DNA of 64,000 nucleotides from Janthinobacterium sp. BJB426 (GCF_002735705.1 NZ_PDZL01000010.1:160839-224838); one strand, 5' to 3'. Shown: positions 26,141 through 36,480, counted from the stretch's first letter. A program made the numbers and translations. Notes: generated from the sequence alone by a model not told the origin.

Positions 26141-28693
26141 ATGTCAACTAAGATGCCGCCAACTATGCCTGTACACACTCGTCCCCGGGTCGCCTCCCTT
26201 GCCATTCAAACACTCAGCAGCGCTGTCGCCTGTGCGGTGTTATTGTCACCGGCGGTATCCGCAGCCGAGCTGGGCAAGATCACGGTGCTGTCCGCCGCCG
26301 GCCAGCCGCTGCGCGCCGAGGTCGAATTATCGGCCGTCAAGCCAGGCGAGGCGACCAGCCTGCTGGCCAAGCTGGCGCCGCCTGACGCCTACCGCCAGGC
26401 CAACGTGGAATTCAATCCTGCCCTGAATGCGCTGACGTTTGCCGTGGAAAACCGCAACGGCAAGTCCTTCATCCGCATCAGTTCGGCGCAACCGGTAGCC
26501 GAGCCCATGGTCGACCTGCTGCTGGAACTGAGCAGCAAGAGCGGCCGCCAGGTGCGCGAGTATGCATTCGTGCTCGACACGCCGGAAGCGCGCCAGACGC
26601 GCGGCGCGCAAGTGACTGCACCAGTCGAGCCGGGCAAGGCCAAGCCGGCCGCCGCCTCTGCCGCTGCCGAGACTGCGCCGCCGGCCGTGAAAAAGGCGGC
26701 AGGTGAATACAAGGTCAAGGCGGGCGACACCCTGAGCCGCATCGCCAGCGAACTGAAGCCATCTGGCGTCTCGCTCGACATGATGCTCGTCGCCCTGTAC
26801 CGCGCCAATCCCGACGCCTTCAAGGGCGAGAACATGAACCGCATGCAGGCCGGGCGCATCCTGGCCGTGCCGGGTGCGGACACCGTGCGCGCCACTGGCG
26901 CGGCCGAAGCGAAGGGCATCGTGACGGCGCACGCCATCGATTTCGACGCCTACCGCAACAAACTGGCCGGCCAGGTGTCGCAAAGCAAGCCAGCCAAGGC
27001 CGCGCAAGCGACGCAAAGCACGGCCGGCAAGATCGGCCCGACGAAGGTGCAGGAAAAACCGACGGCCGTGAGCGAATCGCAAGACAAGCTGAAGCTGTCG
27101 AAGGCGGAGCCGGCGGCCAAGTCGGCCGGCAAGAGCGCCGTCGCCAGCGAAGAAGACAAGATCGCCAAGGCGAAACAGGTCGATGAAGCGGCTGCCCGCG
27201 TCAAGGAGCTGGAAAAGAACGTCAGCGACCTGGAAAAGCTGATGGCGGTCAAGAGCAAGGCCATGGCCGACAAGAGCGCGCCGGCACCCGCCAAGCCGGC
27301 CGAGGCCGCTGCCAGCGCATCGGTTGGCGCGCCTGCCAGCGCCGTTGCCAGCGCACCGGCCGAAGCCCTGCCACCCGTGCCGAAGGCGAAACCGGTGCCG
27401 CTGGTGAAAAAACCATCGCCGCTGGAACCGACCTTTGCCGACAAGATCAACGACCACCTGGGCGCCATCGGCATCGGCCTGGCCGCGCTGCTGGCCGCCG
27501 TGGCCGCGCTGGTGATCGCGCGCCGCCGCAAGGAGACGCCGCCGCCCGCCGAAGCTATCGCTCCCGTGCTGGAGCCGGAAGACCAGCAGTCCGAAGCGAG
27601 CAACCACCTGTTCGGCACGGGTGCGGCCGCTGCCGGAGTGGCCGCCGCAGCGGGCGCCAGCATGCTCGACGCGAATGAAACGGACCCGGTCGCCGAAGCG
27701 GACGTGTATATCGCCTACGGCCGCGATGGCCAGGCGGAAGATATCCTCAAGGAAGCCTTGCGCATCCATCCGGAGCGCCATGCCGCCCGTTTGAAGTTGC
27801 TGGAAATCTATTCGGCCCGCAACGACGTGCGCGCGTTTGACGACCAGGCCAGCGAGCTGTACAGCCTGACGCGTGGCCAGGGCGAAGAGTGGCCGCAGGC
27901 GGCCGCGCTGGGTCTGGCGCTCGATCCCACCAACCCCCTGTATGGCGATACGGAAGACGACGCCGTTGTCAGCCTGAGCAAGGCTGCCGGCGACGACTTG
28001 CACGGCCAGAGCATGGATTTGCCTGACGAGCCGTCAGCGCCGCTGGCCGACCTGGCGCCAGCCGAGCCGGTATCCGCCGTGGCGGCCCGCGATGCCCGCG
28101 ATCCGCTCGACTTTGACCTCGACAGCCTCGATTTCGAGCCCGTCTCCACCAGCGATCCGATCGTCATGCCGGGGCCGGACAGCAAGCCGGTCTCCGCCGC
28201 GCACGATGCGCAGTATGACGCCAGCATGGATTTCGGCCTGGACCTGGAGCCGCCAGCCGGCCCCGTGAATGGCGTGGGCGCCGGCTTGACGCCGTTGCCT
28301 GATCCGTTGAAGGATGTCGATCTGGCCCATTTTGACCTCGACGAACCGGTGGCACCCGCTGCCACGCCGGTGGCGGCGGCCGAACCTTCGCTCGACAGCC
28401 TGTTTGACGATGCGCAAACGCCCGCCACCTTGCCGGAAGCCATACCGCCGGCACAGGAATTCGACCTGTCCGGCATCGACCTGGACCTGAGTGACGGCAA
28501 GACGGCCAGCGTGGGCGTGGACGACCCGCTGTCGGCCATCCACATGGAAATGGATACCAAGCTGGACCTGGCGATCGCTTACCAGGAAATCGGCGACAAG
28601 GAAGGCGCGCGCGAGCTGATCGATGAGGTCATCAAGGGTGGCAGCGAAGAGCAGGTGAAGAAGGCGAATACCATGCGCGCTTTGCTCAGCTAA
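26141..28693 (+). CDS. fimV: FimV/HubP family polar landmark protein
   Basis: This is an 850-residue envelope protein. After a signal peptide (cut near SAAELGK) comes the FimV N-terminal domain ('LGKITVLSAAGQPLRAEVEL'), a LysM peptidoglycan-binding domain (about 187-250, 'YKVKAGDTLSRIASEL'), Ala/Lys-rich and coiled-coil segments, one membrane helix (about 445-463), then a long acidic cytoplasmic region ending in the conserved FimV C-terminal TPR-like motif (LDLAIAYQEIGDKEGARELI). In relatives it organises the pole, type IV pili and flagella. Starts at 26141, 26153 or 26165 are all possible. Confidence 0.9.
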   Translation: MSTKMPPTMPVHTRPRVASLAIQTLSSAVACAVLLSPAVSAAELGKITVLSAAGQPLRAEVELSAVKPGEATSLLAKLAPPDAYRQANVEFNPALNALTFAVENRNGKSFIRISSAQPVAEPMVDLLLELSSKSGRQVREYAFVLDTPEARQTRGAQVTAPVEPGKAKPAAASAAAETAPPAVKKAAGEYKVKAGDTLSRIASELKPSGVSLDMMLVALYRANPDAFKGENMNRMQAGRILAVPGADTVRATGAAEAKGIVTAHAIDFDAYRNKLAGQVSQSKPAKAAQATQSTAGKIGPTKVQEKPTAVSESQDKLKLSKAEPAAKSAGKSAVASEEDKIAKAKQVDEAAARVKELEKNVSDLEKLMAVKSKAMADKSAPAPAKPAEAAASASVGAPASAVASAPAEALPPVPKAKPVPLVKKPSPLEPTFADKINDHLGAIGIGLAALLAAVAALVIARRRKETPPPAEAIAPVLEPEDQQSEASNHLFGTGAAAAGVAAAAGASMLDANETDPVAEADVYIAYGRDGQAEDILKEALRIHPERHAARLKLLEIYSARNDVRAFDDQASELYSLTRGQGEEWPQAAALGLALDPTNPLYGDTEDDAVVSLSKAAGDDLHGQSMDLPDEPSAPLADLAPAEPVSAVAARDARDPLDFDLDSLDFEPVSTSDPIVMPGPDSKPVSAAHDAQYDASMDFGLDLEPPAGPVNGVGAGLTPLPDPLKDVDLAHFDLDEPVAPAATPVAAAEPSLDSLFDDAQTPATLPEAIPPAQEFDLSGIDLDLSDGKTASVGVDDPLSAIHMEMDTKLDLAIAYQEIGDKEGARELIDEVIKGGSEEQVKKANTMRALLS

Positions 28694-28694
28694 G

Positions 28695-28808
28695 CTAAGC
28701 GTCGATACGACGTCCATGGCTGCGTTGCGCGGTCATGGCGTCCACCTTGTACTATTCGTACTGTCTTCGACCGTGCGCCTTGCCCTGAACGCCGTCTCGC
28801 TCGCTTAG
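28695..28808. repeat. Putative dispersed intergenic repeat element
   Basis: The 114-base stretch between fimV and truA is bounded by CTAAGCG (28695-28701) and its inverse CGCTTAG (28802-28808). It contains GTACTATTCGTAC, a small dyad, and the phrases GGCTGCGTTGCG and GCGCCTTGCCCTGAACGCC, which resemble intergenic repeats I know from several beta- and gammaproteobacterial genomes. Only one copy is in this window. Confidence 0.5.
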
Positions 28809-28840
28809 GGCGATACGGCGCACCGGGGCTGCTGCGCCGG

Positions 28841-28846
28841 TATAAT
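28841..28846 (+). promoter_or_regulatory. -10 element directly before truA (leaderless start likely)
   Basis: TATAAT is 6 bases before the truA ATG and no ribosome site is present between. A transcription start 6-8 bases downstream would coincide with the ATG. No strong -35 is visible. Confidence 0.55.
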
Positions 28847-28852
28847 GCTTCG

Positions 28853-29683
28853 ATGCAAAATATTACGACAGCAACGCCATTCAAGCGTATCGTCCTCGGC
28901 CTGCAGTACGACGGCACGGCCTGGCACGGATACCAGAAGCAGGAAGACGGGCAAACGGTGCAGGACCAGCTGGAAAATGCGCTGGAGCAGTTCGCCCGCG
29001 TGCGCCTGGCCACCACTTGCGCCGGCCGCACGGATACGGGCGTGCATGCGCTCGAGCAAGTCGTGCATTTCGATACGGACCTGAACCGTGACGTGCATTC
29101 GTGGGTGCGCGGCGTCAACGCCTTCCTGCCGAAATCCATCGCCGTGCGCTGGGCCAAGGAACTCGAAGGTGATCCGACGGTCAATGACTTCTTCCACGCC
29201 CGTTTCAGCGCCCGCGCACGCACCTATCATTATGTGTTGTACAACAACGCTACCCGTTCGCCGCTGGTGGAAGGGCGTGCCGGCTTCTTTTTCCGGCCGC
29301 TGGACGTGGAACTGATGCGGCAAGCCGTGCAGCCGCTGCTGGGCTGGCACGATTTCACGGCCTTCCGCGCCGCGCAATGCCAGGCCAAATCGCCTGTCAA
29401 GCTCATGCATGACATCCGCATCGAGCGGCGCGGCGATTGCGTCATCTTTACCATTACGGCCAATGCCTTCCTGCACCACATGGTGCGCAACCTCGTCGGT
29501 TCGCTCGTCTACATCGGCACGGGACGGGAAAAGCCGGAATGGCTGGGGCATCTGCTGGAAAGCAAGGACCGCCACGCGGCCGCGCCCACCTTCATGCCGG
29601 ACGGCCTGTACCTGGCACAGATCGATTACGATCCGAAATGGGCATTGCCGCAGGACAGCAGCAGCGCTTTGCCCTGGTTTTGA
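28853..29683 (+). CDS. truA: tRNA pseudouridine(38-40) synthase
   Basis: This is a 276-residue enzyme that makes pseudouridine at positions 38-40 of tRNA anticodon stems. The catalytic aspartate is D61 in CAGRTDTGVHA. 'FLHHMVRNLVGSL' is the other family signature. Its order fimV-truA-trpF is common in related bacteria. Confidence 0.96.
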   Translation: MQNITTATPFKRIVLGLQYDGTAWHGYQKQEDGQTVQDQLENALEQFARVRLATTCAGRTDTGVHALEQVVHFDTDLNRDVHSWVRGVNAFLPKSIAVRWAKELEGDPTVNDFFHARFSARARTYHYVLYNNATRSPLVEGRAGFFFRPLDVELMRQAVQPLLGWHDFTAFRAAQCQAKSPVKLMHDIRIERRGDCVIFTITANAFLHHMVRNLVGSLVYIGTGREKPEWLGHLLESKDRHAAAPTFMPDGLYLAQIDYDPKWALPQDSSSALPWF

Positions 29684-29711
29684 TCTGCATCAAATCAAGT
29701 AAAGGATTGCC

Positions 29712-30395
29712 ATGCCTCGCACACGCATCAAGATCTGCGGCCTGACCCGCGTTGAAGACATCCAGGCCGTCGTGGCGGCCGGTGCCGACGCCATCGGCTT
29801 CGTGTTCTATCCGAAAAGTCCCCGCTACGTCACGCCCGAACAGGCAGCTGCCCTGATCGCCGCCGTGCCGCCCTACGTGACGACGGTGGGCCTGTTCGTC
29901 AACGCCACGGTGGAAGAGGTGCGGGCAACGAAGGCCGTGGCGCCTTTATCCCTGCTGCAATTTCATGGCGACGAGACGCCGGAACATAGCGCCGCGCTCG
30001 CTGGCGCCGTGAATACGCCGTTTACGCAAGTGTTCCGCGTCAAACCCGACACCTCCTTTGAAGATTTGCTAGAATACGAACAGCGCTATCGCGCCGCCAG
30101 TCCCTTGTTTTCGAGTCTCTTGCTCGATACCTATGTGGATGCCTATGGCGGTGCAGGAAAGGTATTTGATTGGTCCCTCATTCCAGAAGAACTCGCGCCT
30201 CGGGTCGTTTTAAGTGGTGGCTTGAGCGTACAAAACGCGACTGACGCAGTGGTGCGCGTGCGCCCTTACGCCGTCGACATCAGCAGTGGTGTCGAAGCGT
30301 CCAAGGGCATCAAGGACGCGTCCCGTGTCCGCGCGTTTATCGCCGCGGTGCAGGATGCTGATGCCATCATTGCCAGAGGAAACAACCATGAATGA
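29712..30395 (+). CDS. trpF: Phosphoribosylanthranilate isomerase
   Basis: This 227-residue TIM barrel does the third step of tryptophan synthesis. KICGLTR has the catalytic cysteine C9; 'LLLDTY' carries the catalytic aspartate, and '[12 protein letters not shown]' and '[15 protein letters not shown]' bind phosphate. It overlaps trpB by 8 bases (ATG of trpB at 30388). Confidence 0.97.
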   Translation: MPRTRIKICGLTRVEDIQAVVAAGADAIGFVFYPKSPRYVTPEQAAALIAAVPPYVTTVGLFVNATVEEVRATKAVAPLSLLQFHGDETPEHSAALAGAVNTPFTQVFRVKPDTSFEDLLEYEQRYRAASPLFSSLLLDTYVDAYGGAGKVFDWSLIPEELAPRVVLSGGLSVQNATDAVVRVRPYAVDISSGVEASKGIKDASRVRAFIAAVQDADAIIARGNNHE

Positions 30396-31638
30396 CCGTA
30401 CCACAGCGCCCGGCGCAGCCGCCGCATTGTTCCACGCCACCGATTACCCGTTTCCCGACCTGCGTGGCCACTTCGGCCCGTACGGCGGCTCCTTCGTTGC
30501 CGAAACGCTCACCCACGCACTGGCCGAGCTGAAGGATGCCTACGCCCGCTACAGCGTCGATCCGGAATTCCTCGAAGAATTCCGCTACGAGCTGAAACAC
30601 TTCGTCGGCCGTCCCTCGCCGATCTACCACGCCAAGCGCTGGTCCGAAATGGCCGGCGGCGCGCAAATCTATTTCAAGCGCGAAGACTTGAACCACACGG
30701 GCGCGCACAAGATCAATAACGTCATCGGCCAGGCCCTGCTGGCCAAGCGCATGGGCAAGCCGCGCATCATCGCCGAGACGGGCGCCGGCCAGCACGGCGT
30801 GGCCACGGCCACCATCTGCGCCCGCTTCGGTCTCGAATGCGTGGTCTACATGGGCAGCGAAGACGTCAAGCGCCAGGCGCAGAACGTGTACCGCATGAAA
30901 CTGCTGGGCGCGACCGTCGTGCCTGTCGAATCCGGTTCCAAGACCCTCAAGGATGCGCTGAACGAAGCCATGCGCGACTGGGTCACGAATATCGAAAACA
31001 CCTTTTACATCATCGGCACCGTGGCCGGCCCCCATCCGTATCCGATGATGGTGCGCGACTTCCAGTCCGTGATCGGCGAGGAATGCCTGGTGCAGATGCC
31101 GGAAATGACGGGCCGCCAGCCCGACTACGTGCTGGCCTGCATCGGTGGCGGCTCGAACGCCATGGGCATTTTTTACCCGTATATCGACCAGAAGGATGTG
31201 AAATTGATCGGCGTGGAAGCGGCCGGCGAAGGATTGGACACGGGCAAGCACTCGGCGTCGCTGACGGCCGGTTTCCCGGGCGTGCTGCACGGCAATCGCA
31301 CCTATCTGCTGCAGGATGAAAATGGCCAGATCATCGAGACGCATTCCGTCTCGGCCGGTCTCGACTATCCGGGCGTGGGCCCGGAACACGCGTGGCTGAA
31401 AGATTCGGGCCGCGCGCAGTATGTGTCCATCACGGATGACGAGGCATTGCAGGCCTTCCACGACTGCTGCCATATCGAAGGCATCATCCCGGCCCTGGAA
31501 TCGTCGCACGCACTGGCCTACGCGGCCAAGCTGGCGGCCACCTTGCCGAAAGACCAGATCGTGCTGGCCAACCTGTCGGGCCGTGGCGACAAGGACATGC
31601 ATACCGTAGCGGAACGCATGGGATTGAATTTCAGTTAA
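30388..31638 (+). CDS. trpB: Tryptophan synthase beta chain
   Basis: This is a 416-residue PLP enzyme joining indole and serine. The PLP lysine is K108 in HTGAHKINN; 'GGGSNAMG' binds PLP phosphate. The start at 30388 (MNDRTTAPG) has AGAGGA a few bases before it and overlaps trpF; the long upstream reading of this frame lies inside trpF and is not coding. Confidence 0.97.
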   Translation: MNDRTTAPGAAAALFHATDYPFPDLRGHFGPYGGSFVAETLTHALAELKDAYARYSVDPEFLEEFRYELKHFVGRPSPIYHAKRWSEMAGGAQIYFKREDLNHTGAHKINNVIGQALLAKRMGKPRIIAETGAGQHGVATATICARFGLECVVYMGSEDVKRQAQNVYRMKLLGATVVPVESGSKTLKDALNEAMRDWVTNIENTFYIIGTVAGPHPYPMMVRDFQSVIGEECLVQMPEMTGRQPDYVLACIGGGSNAMGIFYPYIDQKDVKLIGVEAAGEGLDTGKHSASLTAGFPGVLHGNRTYLLQDENGQIIETHSVSAGLDYPGVGPEHAWLKDSGRAQYVSITDDEALQAFHDCCHIEGIIPALESSHALAYAAKLAATLPKDQIVLANLSGRGDKDMHTVAERMGLNFS

Positions 31639-31659
31639 GCAACTGACAATTCCAAGCAG

Positions 31660-31688
31660 GTCGGGTTGGCGCGAGCGCGTAACCCGAC
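31660..31688. repeat. REP-like palindrome between trpB and trpA
   Basis: GTCGGGTT (31660-31667) and AACCCGAC (31681-31688) are perfect arms around a 13-base GC-rich centre. It lies inside the trpBA transcript and has no T-run, so it is unlikely to stop transcription completely. The sequence resembles a widespread proteobacterial intergenic palindrome. Confidence 0.6.
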
Positions 31689-31717
31689 ATTTCTCACCGA
31701 TAACACGAAAGCATCCC

Positions 31718-32515
31718 ATGTCCCGTATCGCCACCACCTTTGCCAATTTAAAATCCAACAACAAGACCGGCCTGGTCACGTTCATAACCGCCGGCGACCC
31801 CGGCCCTGACGCCACCGTGCCCCTGATGCACGCGCTCGTCGAGGGCGGTGCCGACATACTGGAACTCGGCGTGCCGTTTTCCGACCCCATGGCCGAAGGC
31901 CCCGTCATCCAGCGCGCCTGCGAACGGGCCTTGAAATTCAATGTCGGCATCCATGACGTGTTCGGCTATGTGCGCCAGTTCCGTGAATCGAACCAGACGA
32001 CGCCCGTGGTGCTGATGGGCTATGCCAACCCGATCGAGCGCATCGGCAGCGCCGCTTTTATTGATGCAGCGCAAGCGGCCGGCGCGGATGGCGCCATCGT
32101 CGTCGACTATCCGCCGGAAGAGTGCGAGGAATTCGCGGCCGCCATGCGCGCAGCAGGCCTGGACCTGATCTTCCTGCTGGCGCCGACCTCGACCGAAGAG
32201 CGCATCGCGCAAGTGGCCAAGGTTGGCGGCGGCTTCAGCTATTATGTGTCGCTGAAAGGCGTCACGGGCGCCGGCAACATTGATACGGAACAGGTGGCTG
32301 AGCGCCTCGCGGCCATCCGCCAGCATGTAAAATTGCCTATCGGCGTGGGCTTCGGCATCCGCGATGGCGCCACTGCCAAGGCCGTGGCCAAGGTGGCCGA
32401 TGCCGTCGTGATCGGCAGCCGCATCATCCAGGAGATAGAAAATGCCCCGGAAGGTGGCGCCGTCGACGCCGTGCGCAGCTTTACGGCAGGTATCCGCTCC
32501 GCACTGGATGCCTGA
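31718..32515 (+). CDS. trpA: Tryptophan synthase alpha chain
   Basis: This 265-residue TIM barrel splits indole-glycerol phosphate and feeds indole to TrpB. E49 (ILELGVPF) is the usual catalytic acid. The second acid, Asp60 in E. coli (DPLADGP), is Glu here (SDPMAEGP). 'GVGFGIRD' and 'VVIGSRI' bind phosphate. The gap to trpB is 79 bases with a palindrome. Confidence 0.96.
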   Translation: MSRIATTFANLKSNNKTGLVTFITAGDPGPDATVPLMHALVEGGADILELGVPFSDPMAEGPVIQRACERALKFNVGIHDVFGYVRQFRESNQTTPVVLMGYANPIERIGSAAFIDAAQAAGADGAIVVDYPPEECEEFAAAMRAAGLDLIFLLAPTSTEERIAQVAKVGGGFSYYVSLKGVTGAGNIDTEQVAERLAAIRQHVKLPIGVGFGIRDGATAKAVAKVADAVVIGSRIIQEIENAPEGGAVDAVRSFTAGIRSALDA

Positions 32516-32712
32516 GCAAGCTTGTTGTTTACACAAGCTCGGGTGGCGGCAAAGTTCGACAGCCCGGCGATAAACGGCTACACTTCGGCCACTGATTTGC
32601 CTGTTATTGTGCAATAGATAAAATTTTTGGTGGCGCCCTGCGGGGCGTTGCCGTTTACCGTCTGCCGGGGGCGTCCACCGACGCTACCCCTACAAGGGCC
32701 CAAGGAGAAAAT

Positions 32713-33585
32713 ATGAGTTGGTTGGAAAAACTGCTGCCACCGCGCATCCAGCGTTCGGACGCCGCCGCGCGCAAGACCATGCCGGAAGGCCTGTGGGTCA
32801 AGTGCCCGTCGTGCGAAGCCGTGCTGTACCGTACGGACCTGGAATCGAATTTGCACGTGTGCCCGAAATGCGACCACCACATGCGCATCCGCGCGCGTGA
32901 ACGCCTCGACAGCCTGCTCGACGCGGGCGGCCGCTATGAAATCGGCCAGGAAATCCTGCCTGTCGACACCTTGAAATTCAAGGACAGCAAGAAATACCCG
33001 GACCGCCTGAAGTCCGCCATGGAAGCGACGGGCGAGACGGATGCGATGGTCGTCATGGGCGGCGCCATCATGAGCCTGCCGGTGGTCGTGGCGTGCTTCG
33101 AATTCGAATTCATGGGCGGCTCCATGGGCTCCGTCGTGGGCGAGCGCTTCGTGCGCGGCGCGCAGATCGCGCTGGAACAGAAAGTGCCGTTCATTTGCAT
33201 CACCGCCACCGGTGGCGCGCGCATGCAGGAAGGCTTGCTGTCGCTGATGCAGATGGCCAAGACCACGGCCATGCTGACCAAGCTGTCGGAAAAGAAATTG
33301 CCATTCATCAGCGTGCTGACCGACCCGACCATGGGCGGCGTGTCCGCCTCGTTCGCCTTCATGGGCGACGTGGTCATCGCCGAGCCGAAAGCGCTGATCG
33401 GCTTTGCCGGCCCGCGCGTGATTGAAAACACCGTGCGCGAAAAACTGCCGGAAGGCTTCCAGCGCGCCGAGTTCCTCGTCACCAAGGGCGCCGTCGACAT
33501 GATCGTCGACCGCCGCAAGATGCGCGAAGAAATCGCTCGTCTGCTGGCCTTGTTGCAAAACCAGGCTGTCGAAGTCTTGGCGTAA
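32713..33585 (+). CDS. accD: Acetyl-CoA carboxylase carboxyltransferase subunit beta
   Basis: This is a 290-residue subunit of acetyl-CoA carboxylase, first step of fatty acid synthesis. The N-terminal zinc ribbon has C31, C34, C50 and C53 (CPSC and CPKC). The carboxyltransferase fold follows ('[11 protein letters not shown]', '[11 protein letters not shown]', '[11 protein letters not shown]'). AAGGAG lies before the start. It heads the classical accD-folC-dedD-cvpA-purF group. The 197 bases upstream hold a weak hairpin (AGCTTGT/ACAAGCT, 32519-32539) after trpA. Confidence 0.97.
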   Translation: MSWLEKLLPPRIQRSDAAARKTMPEGLWVKCPSCEAVLYRTDLESNLHVCPKCDHHMRIRARERLDSLLDAGGRYEIGQEILPVDTLKFKDSKKYPDRLKSAMEATGETDAMVVMGGAIMSLPVVVACFEFEFMGGSMGSVVGERFVRGAQIALEQKVPFICITATGGARMQEGLLSLMQMAKTTAMLTKLSEKKLPFISVLTDPTMGGVSASFAFMGDVVIAEPKALIGFAGPRVIENTVREKLPEGFQRAEFLVTKGAVDMIVDRRKMREEIARLLALLQNQAVEVLA

Positions 33586-33688
33586 TCCGCCAACGTAACA
33601 GGCCGGGCGGCGTCCGCAGGACACGCCCGGTTGCCACGCTACACCGTCTGCGCGCCGCGCGCACTGTCTCCTCATCAAGAAGTCTCCC

Positions 33689-34987
33689 ATGCACAACCTC
33701 CCCACCACCTTGCCGGACTGGCTCGCCATGCTGGAAACCCGCCATTCGGAAACCCAGATCAACATGGGCCTGGACCGCGTGCAAGCCGTCAAGGCGCGCA
33801 TGCAACTGGCTTTTACCTGCCCCGTGATCATGGTGGCGGGCACGAATGGCAAGGGTTCCACCTGCGCCATGCTGGAATCCGTGCTGTTGCGTGCCGGCTA
33901 CAAAGTGGGGCTGTACATCAAACCGCACTTTCTCGATTTTAACGAGCGCGCCCGTGTGTTGGGCGAGATGGCCAGCGACGAACAACTCGTCGCCAGCTTC
34001 AACTCTGTTGAAGCCGTGCGTGGCGACACGCCGCTGACGTATTTCGAATTCACCACCCTGGCGATTTTGCACCTGCTGTCGCAGGCCAAGCTGGACGTGG
34101 CCATCCTGGAAGTGGGCCTGGGCGGGCGTCTGGACGCGGTCAACGTGATCGACGCCGACGTGGCCATCGTCACCAGCGTCGATATCGACCACACGGATTA
34201 CCTGGGCGACACGCGCGAAGCGATCGGCTTTGAAAAGGCCGGTATCTTCCGTCCGGGCAAGGCGGCCATCTGCAGCGACCCCGTGCCGCCGCAGTCGCTG
34301 ATCGACCATGCGACCGCCATCGGCGCCGACCTGTGGCTGATGGGCCGCGATTTCAATTATTCGGGCGACAAGCAGCAGTGGAACTACGGCGGGCGCGAGC
34401 AGCGCCGCAATTCGCTGGCTTACCCGAGCTTGCGCGGCGCCAACCAGATCCTGAATGCGACGGCCGTGCTGGCCGCGCTGGAAGTGCTGAAGCTGAAACT
34501 GCCCGTGGGTGCGCAGGAAGTGCGCACGGGCCTGGTGACGGTGGAACTGCCGGGCCGCTTCCAGGTCTTGCCTGGCCGACCCAGCGTGATCCTCGACGTG
34601 GCGCACAACCCCCACGCGGCCTCGGCGCTGAACCAGAACCTGGGCAATATGGGTTTCCACCCGTACACCTATGCCGTGTTCGGCTCCATGCTGGACAAGG
34701 ATATCGATGGCGTATTGGCCGCGATGAGCGAACATGTCGACCACTGGTGCCTGACGGGCCTGCCTTCGCCGCGCGCGGCCACGGCTTCCGAGCTGGCCGC
34801 CAAGGTACAGATCATGCTGGAAGACAAGCCTGACAGCAGCGAACATACTGTGTCTATTTTCGATGATCCGGCACAAGCTTTTGCAAATGCAATGAGCCGG
34901 GCCGGTGAGAATGATAGAATTGTGGTCTTTGGTTCTTTCCTCACCGTTGCCGGCGTGATGAAGGCCCGAAAATCCTCACTTCACTGA
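33689..34987 (+). CDS. folC: Bifunctional dihydrofolate/folylpolyglutamate synthase
   Basis: This 432-residue Mur-ligase-type enzyme adds glutamate to dihydropteroate and folates. The P-loop is AGTNGKGST; 'ILEVGLGGRLDAVN' and 'DVAHNPHAA' are family signatures. It follows accD by 103 bases and precedes the SPOR gene by 24. Confidence 0.96.
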   Translation: MHNLPTTLPDWLAMLETRHSETQINMGLDRVQAVKARMQLAFTCPVIMVAGTNGKGSTCAMLESVLLRAGYKVGLYIKPHFLDFNERARVLGEMASDEQLVASFNSVEAVRGDTPLTYFEFTTLAILHLLSQAKLDVAILEVGLGGRLDAVNVIDADVAIVTSVDIDHTDYLGDTREAIGFEKAGIFRPGKAAICSDPVPPQSLIDHATAIGADLWLMGRDFNYSGDKQQWNYGGREQRRNSLAYPSLRGANQILNATAVLAALEVLKLKLPVGAQEVRTGLVTVELPGRFQVLPGRPSVILDVAHNPHAASALNQNLGNMGFHPYTYAVFGSMLDKDIDGVLAAMSEHVDHWCLTGLPSPRAATASELAAKVQIMLEDKPDSSEHTVSIFDDPAQAFANAMSRAGENDRIVVFGSFLTVAGVMKARKSSLH

Positions 34988-35011
34988 AACGCACTCGACT
35001 GAAAATCACGC

Positions 35012-35971
35012 ATGGGCTTGTTCTCGAAACTGTTTAAAAACAAGCAAGAATCCTCTGGCGAAGACAGCGGCTTTTATGTCCCTGGCGAAGCACAGTCGCC
35101 GACCCGCAAGCGCGCAGCCAACACCTCCGGTGGTGGCGGATCGCGCCGTGGCGGCAAGGAAGCGCCGGATCCGGTCTTGCCTGAAAAAAAACGCGCACGC
35201 CGCCGCCTGGTCGGGGCCATTGCCCTGGCCCTGGGCGTGGCTGTCGGCTTGCCGATGCTGCTCGATTCCGAGCCGAAGGCGCCCTTCAACGATATCGCCA
35301 TCGACATTCCGTCGAAGGAAAAGGCTGTGGCGCCTGCGCCGGCGCCCGTGCCTGCTGTTCCGGCCCAGGCCGCATCGAATGGTCTGGACCAGTCCGAGGA
35401 AATTGTCGACGCGCCGCTGCCGCCTGCGGCCAAGCCGACGCCGACGCCAGCACCCGTGCTGGCCGCCGCCCAGCCTGCACCGGTCAAACCTGCCTATGTG
35501 GAACCGAAGCCCGAGCCAAAACCTGTCAAGGTGGAATCGAAACCGGAACCGAAGCACGAACCCAAGCCGGAGCCGAAACACGAACCCAAGCCCGAACCCA
35601 AGCATGAAGTAAAACCGGAAACCAAGCCCGAGACTAAGCCCGCCAAGCCGGCGCAATCGGCCGACGATGCCGCGCGCGCGCTGGCTATCCTGGAAGGCAA
35701 GCCGCAAGAGAAGGTGCAAGACAAGGCGCACGACGCCGGCAACGGCAAGTTCGTGGTGCAGGTGGCGGCCTTGGCGACGCAGGACAAGGTCGATGAATTG
35801 CAGGACAAGCTGCGCGAAGCGGGCATCAAGTCGTACACGCAGAAAGTCTCCAGCCCGGCGGGCGAGCGCATCCGTGTAAGAGTTGGCCCGTTCGGCAGTC
35901 GCGAAGATGCCGAAAAGACCCGCGCCAAGCTGCAGAAGCTGGGCCTGGGCGGCAGCCTGGTACCGGCGTGA
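35012..35971 (+). CDS. SPOR domain-containing protein (DedD-like)
   Basis: This is a 319-residue bitopic inner-membrane protein: a cytoplasmic N-terminus, one membrane helix (about 67-87), a long periplasmic linker rich in Pro, Glu and Lys (repeats of EPKPEPKHEPK, about residues 165-215) and a C-terminal SPOR domain (about 245-319, 'GKFVVQVAAL', 'RIRVRVGPFGS') that binds denuded septal peptidoglycan. It holds the position of dedD between folC and cvpA, so a role in cell division is likely. Confidence 0.9.
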   Translation: MGLFSKLFKNKQESSGEDSGFYVPGEAQSPTRKRAANTSGGGGSRRGGKEAPDPVLPEKKRARRRLVGAIALALGVAVGLPMLLDSEPKAPFNDIAIDIPSKEKAVAPAPAPVPAVPAQAASNGLDQSEEIVDAPLPPAAKPTPTPAPVLAAAQPAPVKPAYVEPKPEPKPVKVESKPEPKHEPKPEPKHEPKPEPKHEVKPETKPETKPAKPAQSADDAARALAILEGKPQEKVQDKAHDAGNGKFVVQVAALATQDKVDELQDKLREAGIKSYTQKVSSPAGERIRVRVGPFGSREDAEKTRAKLQKLGLGGSLVPA

Positions 35972-35991
35972 TGTTGCAAGGCTGAACGCGC

Positions 35992-36480
35992 GTGACGATC
36001 TTCGATTACCTGGTGCTGTTCGTGCTGGTGACGTCCGTGCTGATCAGCATGATGCGCGGCCTGGTCAAGGAAATACTGTCATTGGTCAGCTGGATCGTGG
36101 CTTTCGTCATTGCCAACGCCTATGGCGCTACCCTGGCGAAATTCCTGCCGGAAGCCGTGCCGGGCGAGGCCATCCGCCTGCTGCTGGCCTTCGTGGTGCT
36201 GTTCATCGGTGTGCGCATTTTGATGGGATTGCTGTCCATGACGGTCGACGCGCTGGTCAAGGTGACGGGCCTGAGCCTGGCCGACCGCACCCTGGGGAGC
36301 CTGTTCGGCGTGGCGCGGGGCCTTGTGATCGTGCTGACCGCCGTCATCTTGTGTGGCATGACGTCCATACCGCAGCAGCCCTTCTGGAAAAACGCGCAGC
36401 TCAGCCCGCTCGCGGAGCAGGGCGCGCGCGCCATCAAGCCTTATCTGCCTGCCGCTTACGCGCAGCATGTGAAATTTTGA
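35992..36480 (+). CDS. cvpA: CvpA family inner-membrane protein
   Basis: This is a 162-residue protein with four predicted membrane helices. It starts at GTG (35992, MTIFDYLVLF). In E. coli the homologue is needed for colicin V production and is cotranscribed with purF; its cellular role is linked to envelope homeostasis. The same order is kept here. Confidence 0.93.
   Translation: MTIFDYLVLFVLVTSVLISMMRGLVKEILSLVSWIVAFVIANAYGATLAKFLPEAVPGEAIRLLLAFVVLFIGVRILMGLLSMTVDALVKVTGLSLADRTLGSLFGVARGLVIVLTAVILCGMTSIPQQPFWKNAQLSPLAEQGARAIKPYLPAAYAQHVKF

Noticed and set aside
32519..32539. Terminator after trpA (AGCTTGT/ACAAGCT hairpin)
   Set aside because: The stem is short and no T-run follows, so I list it only within the accD entry.
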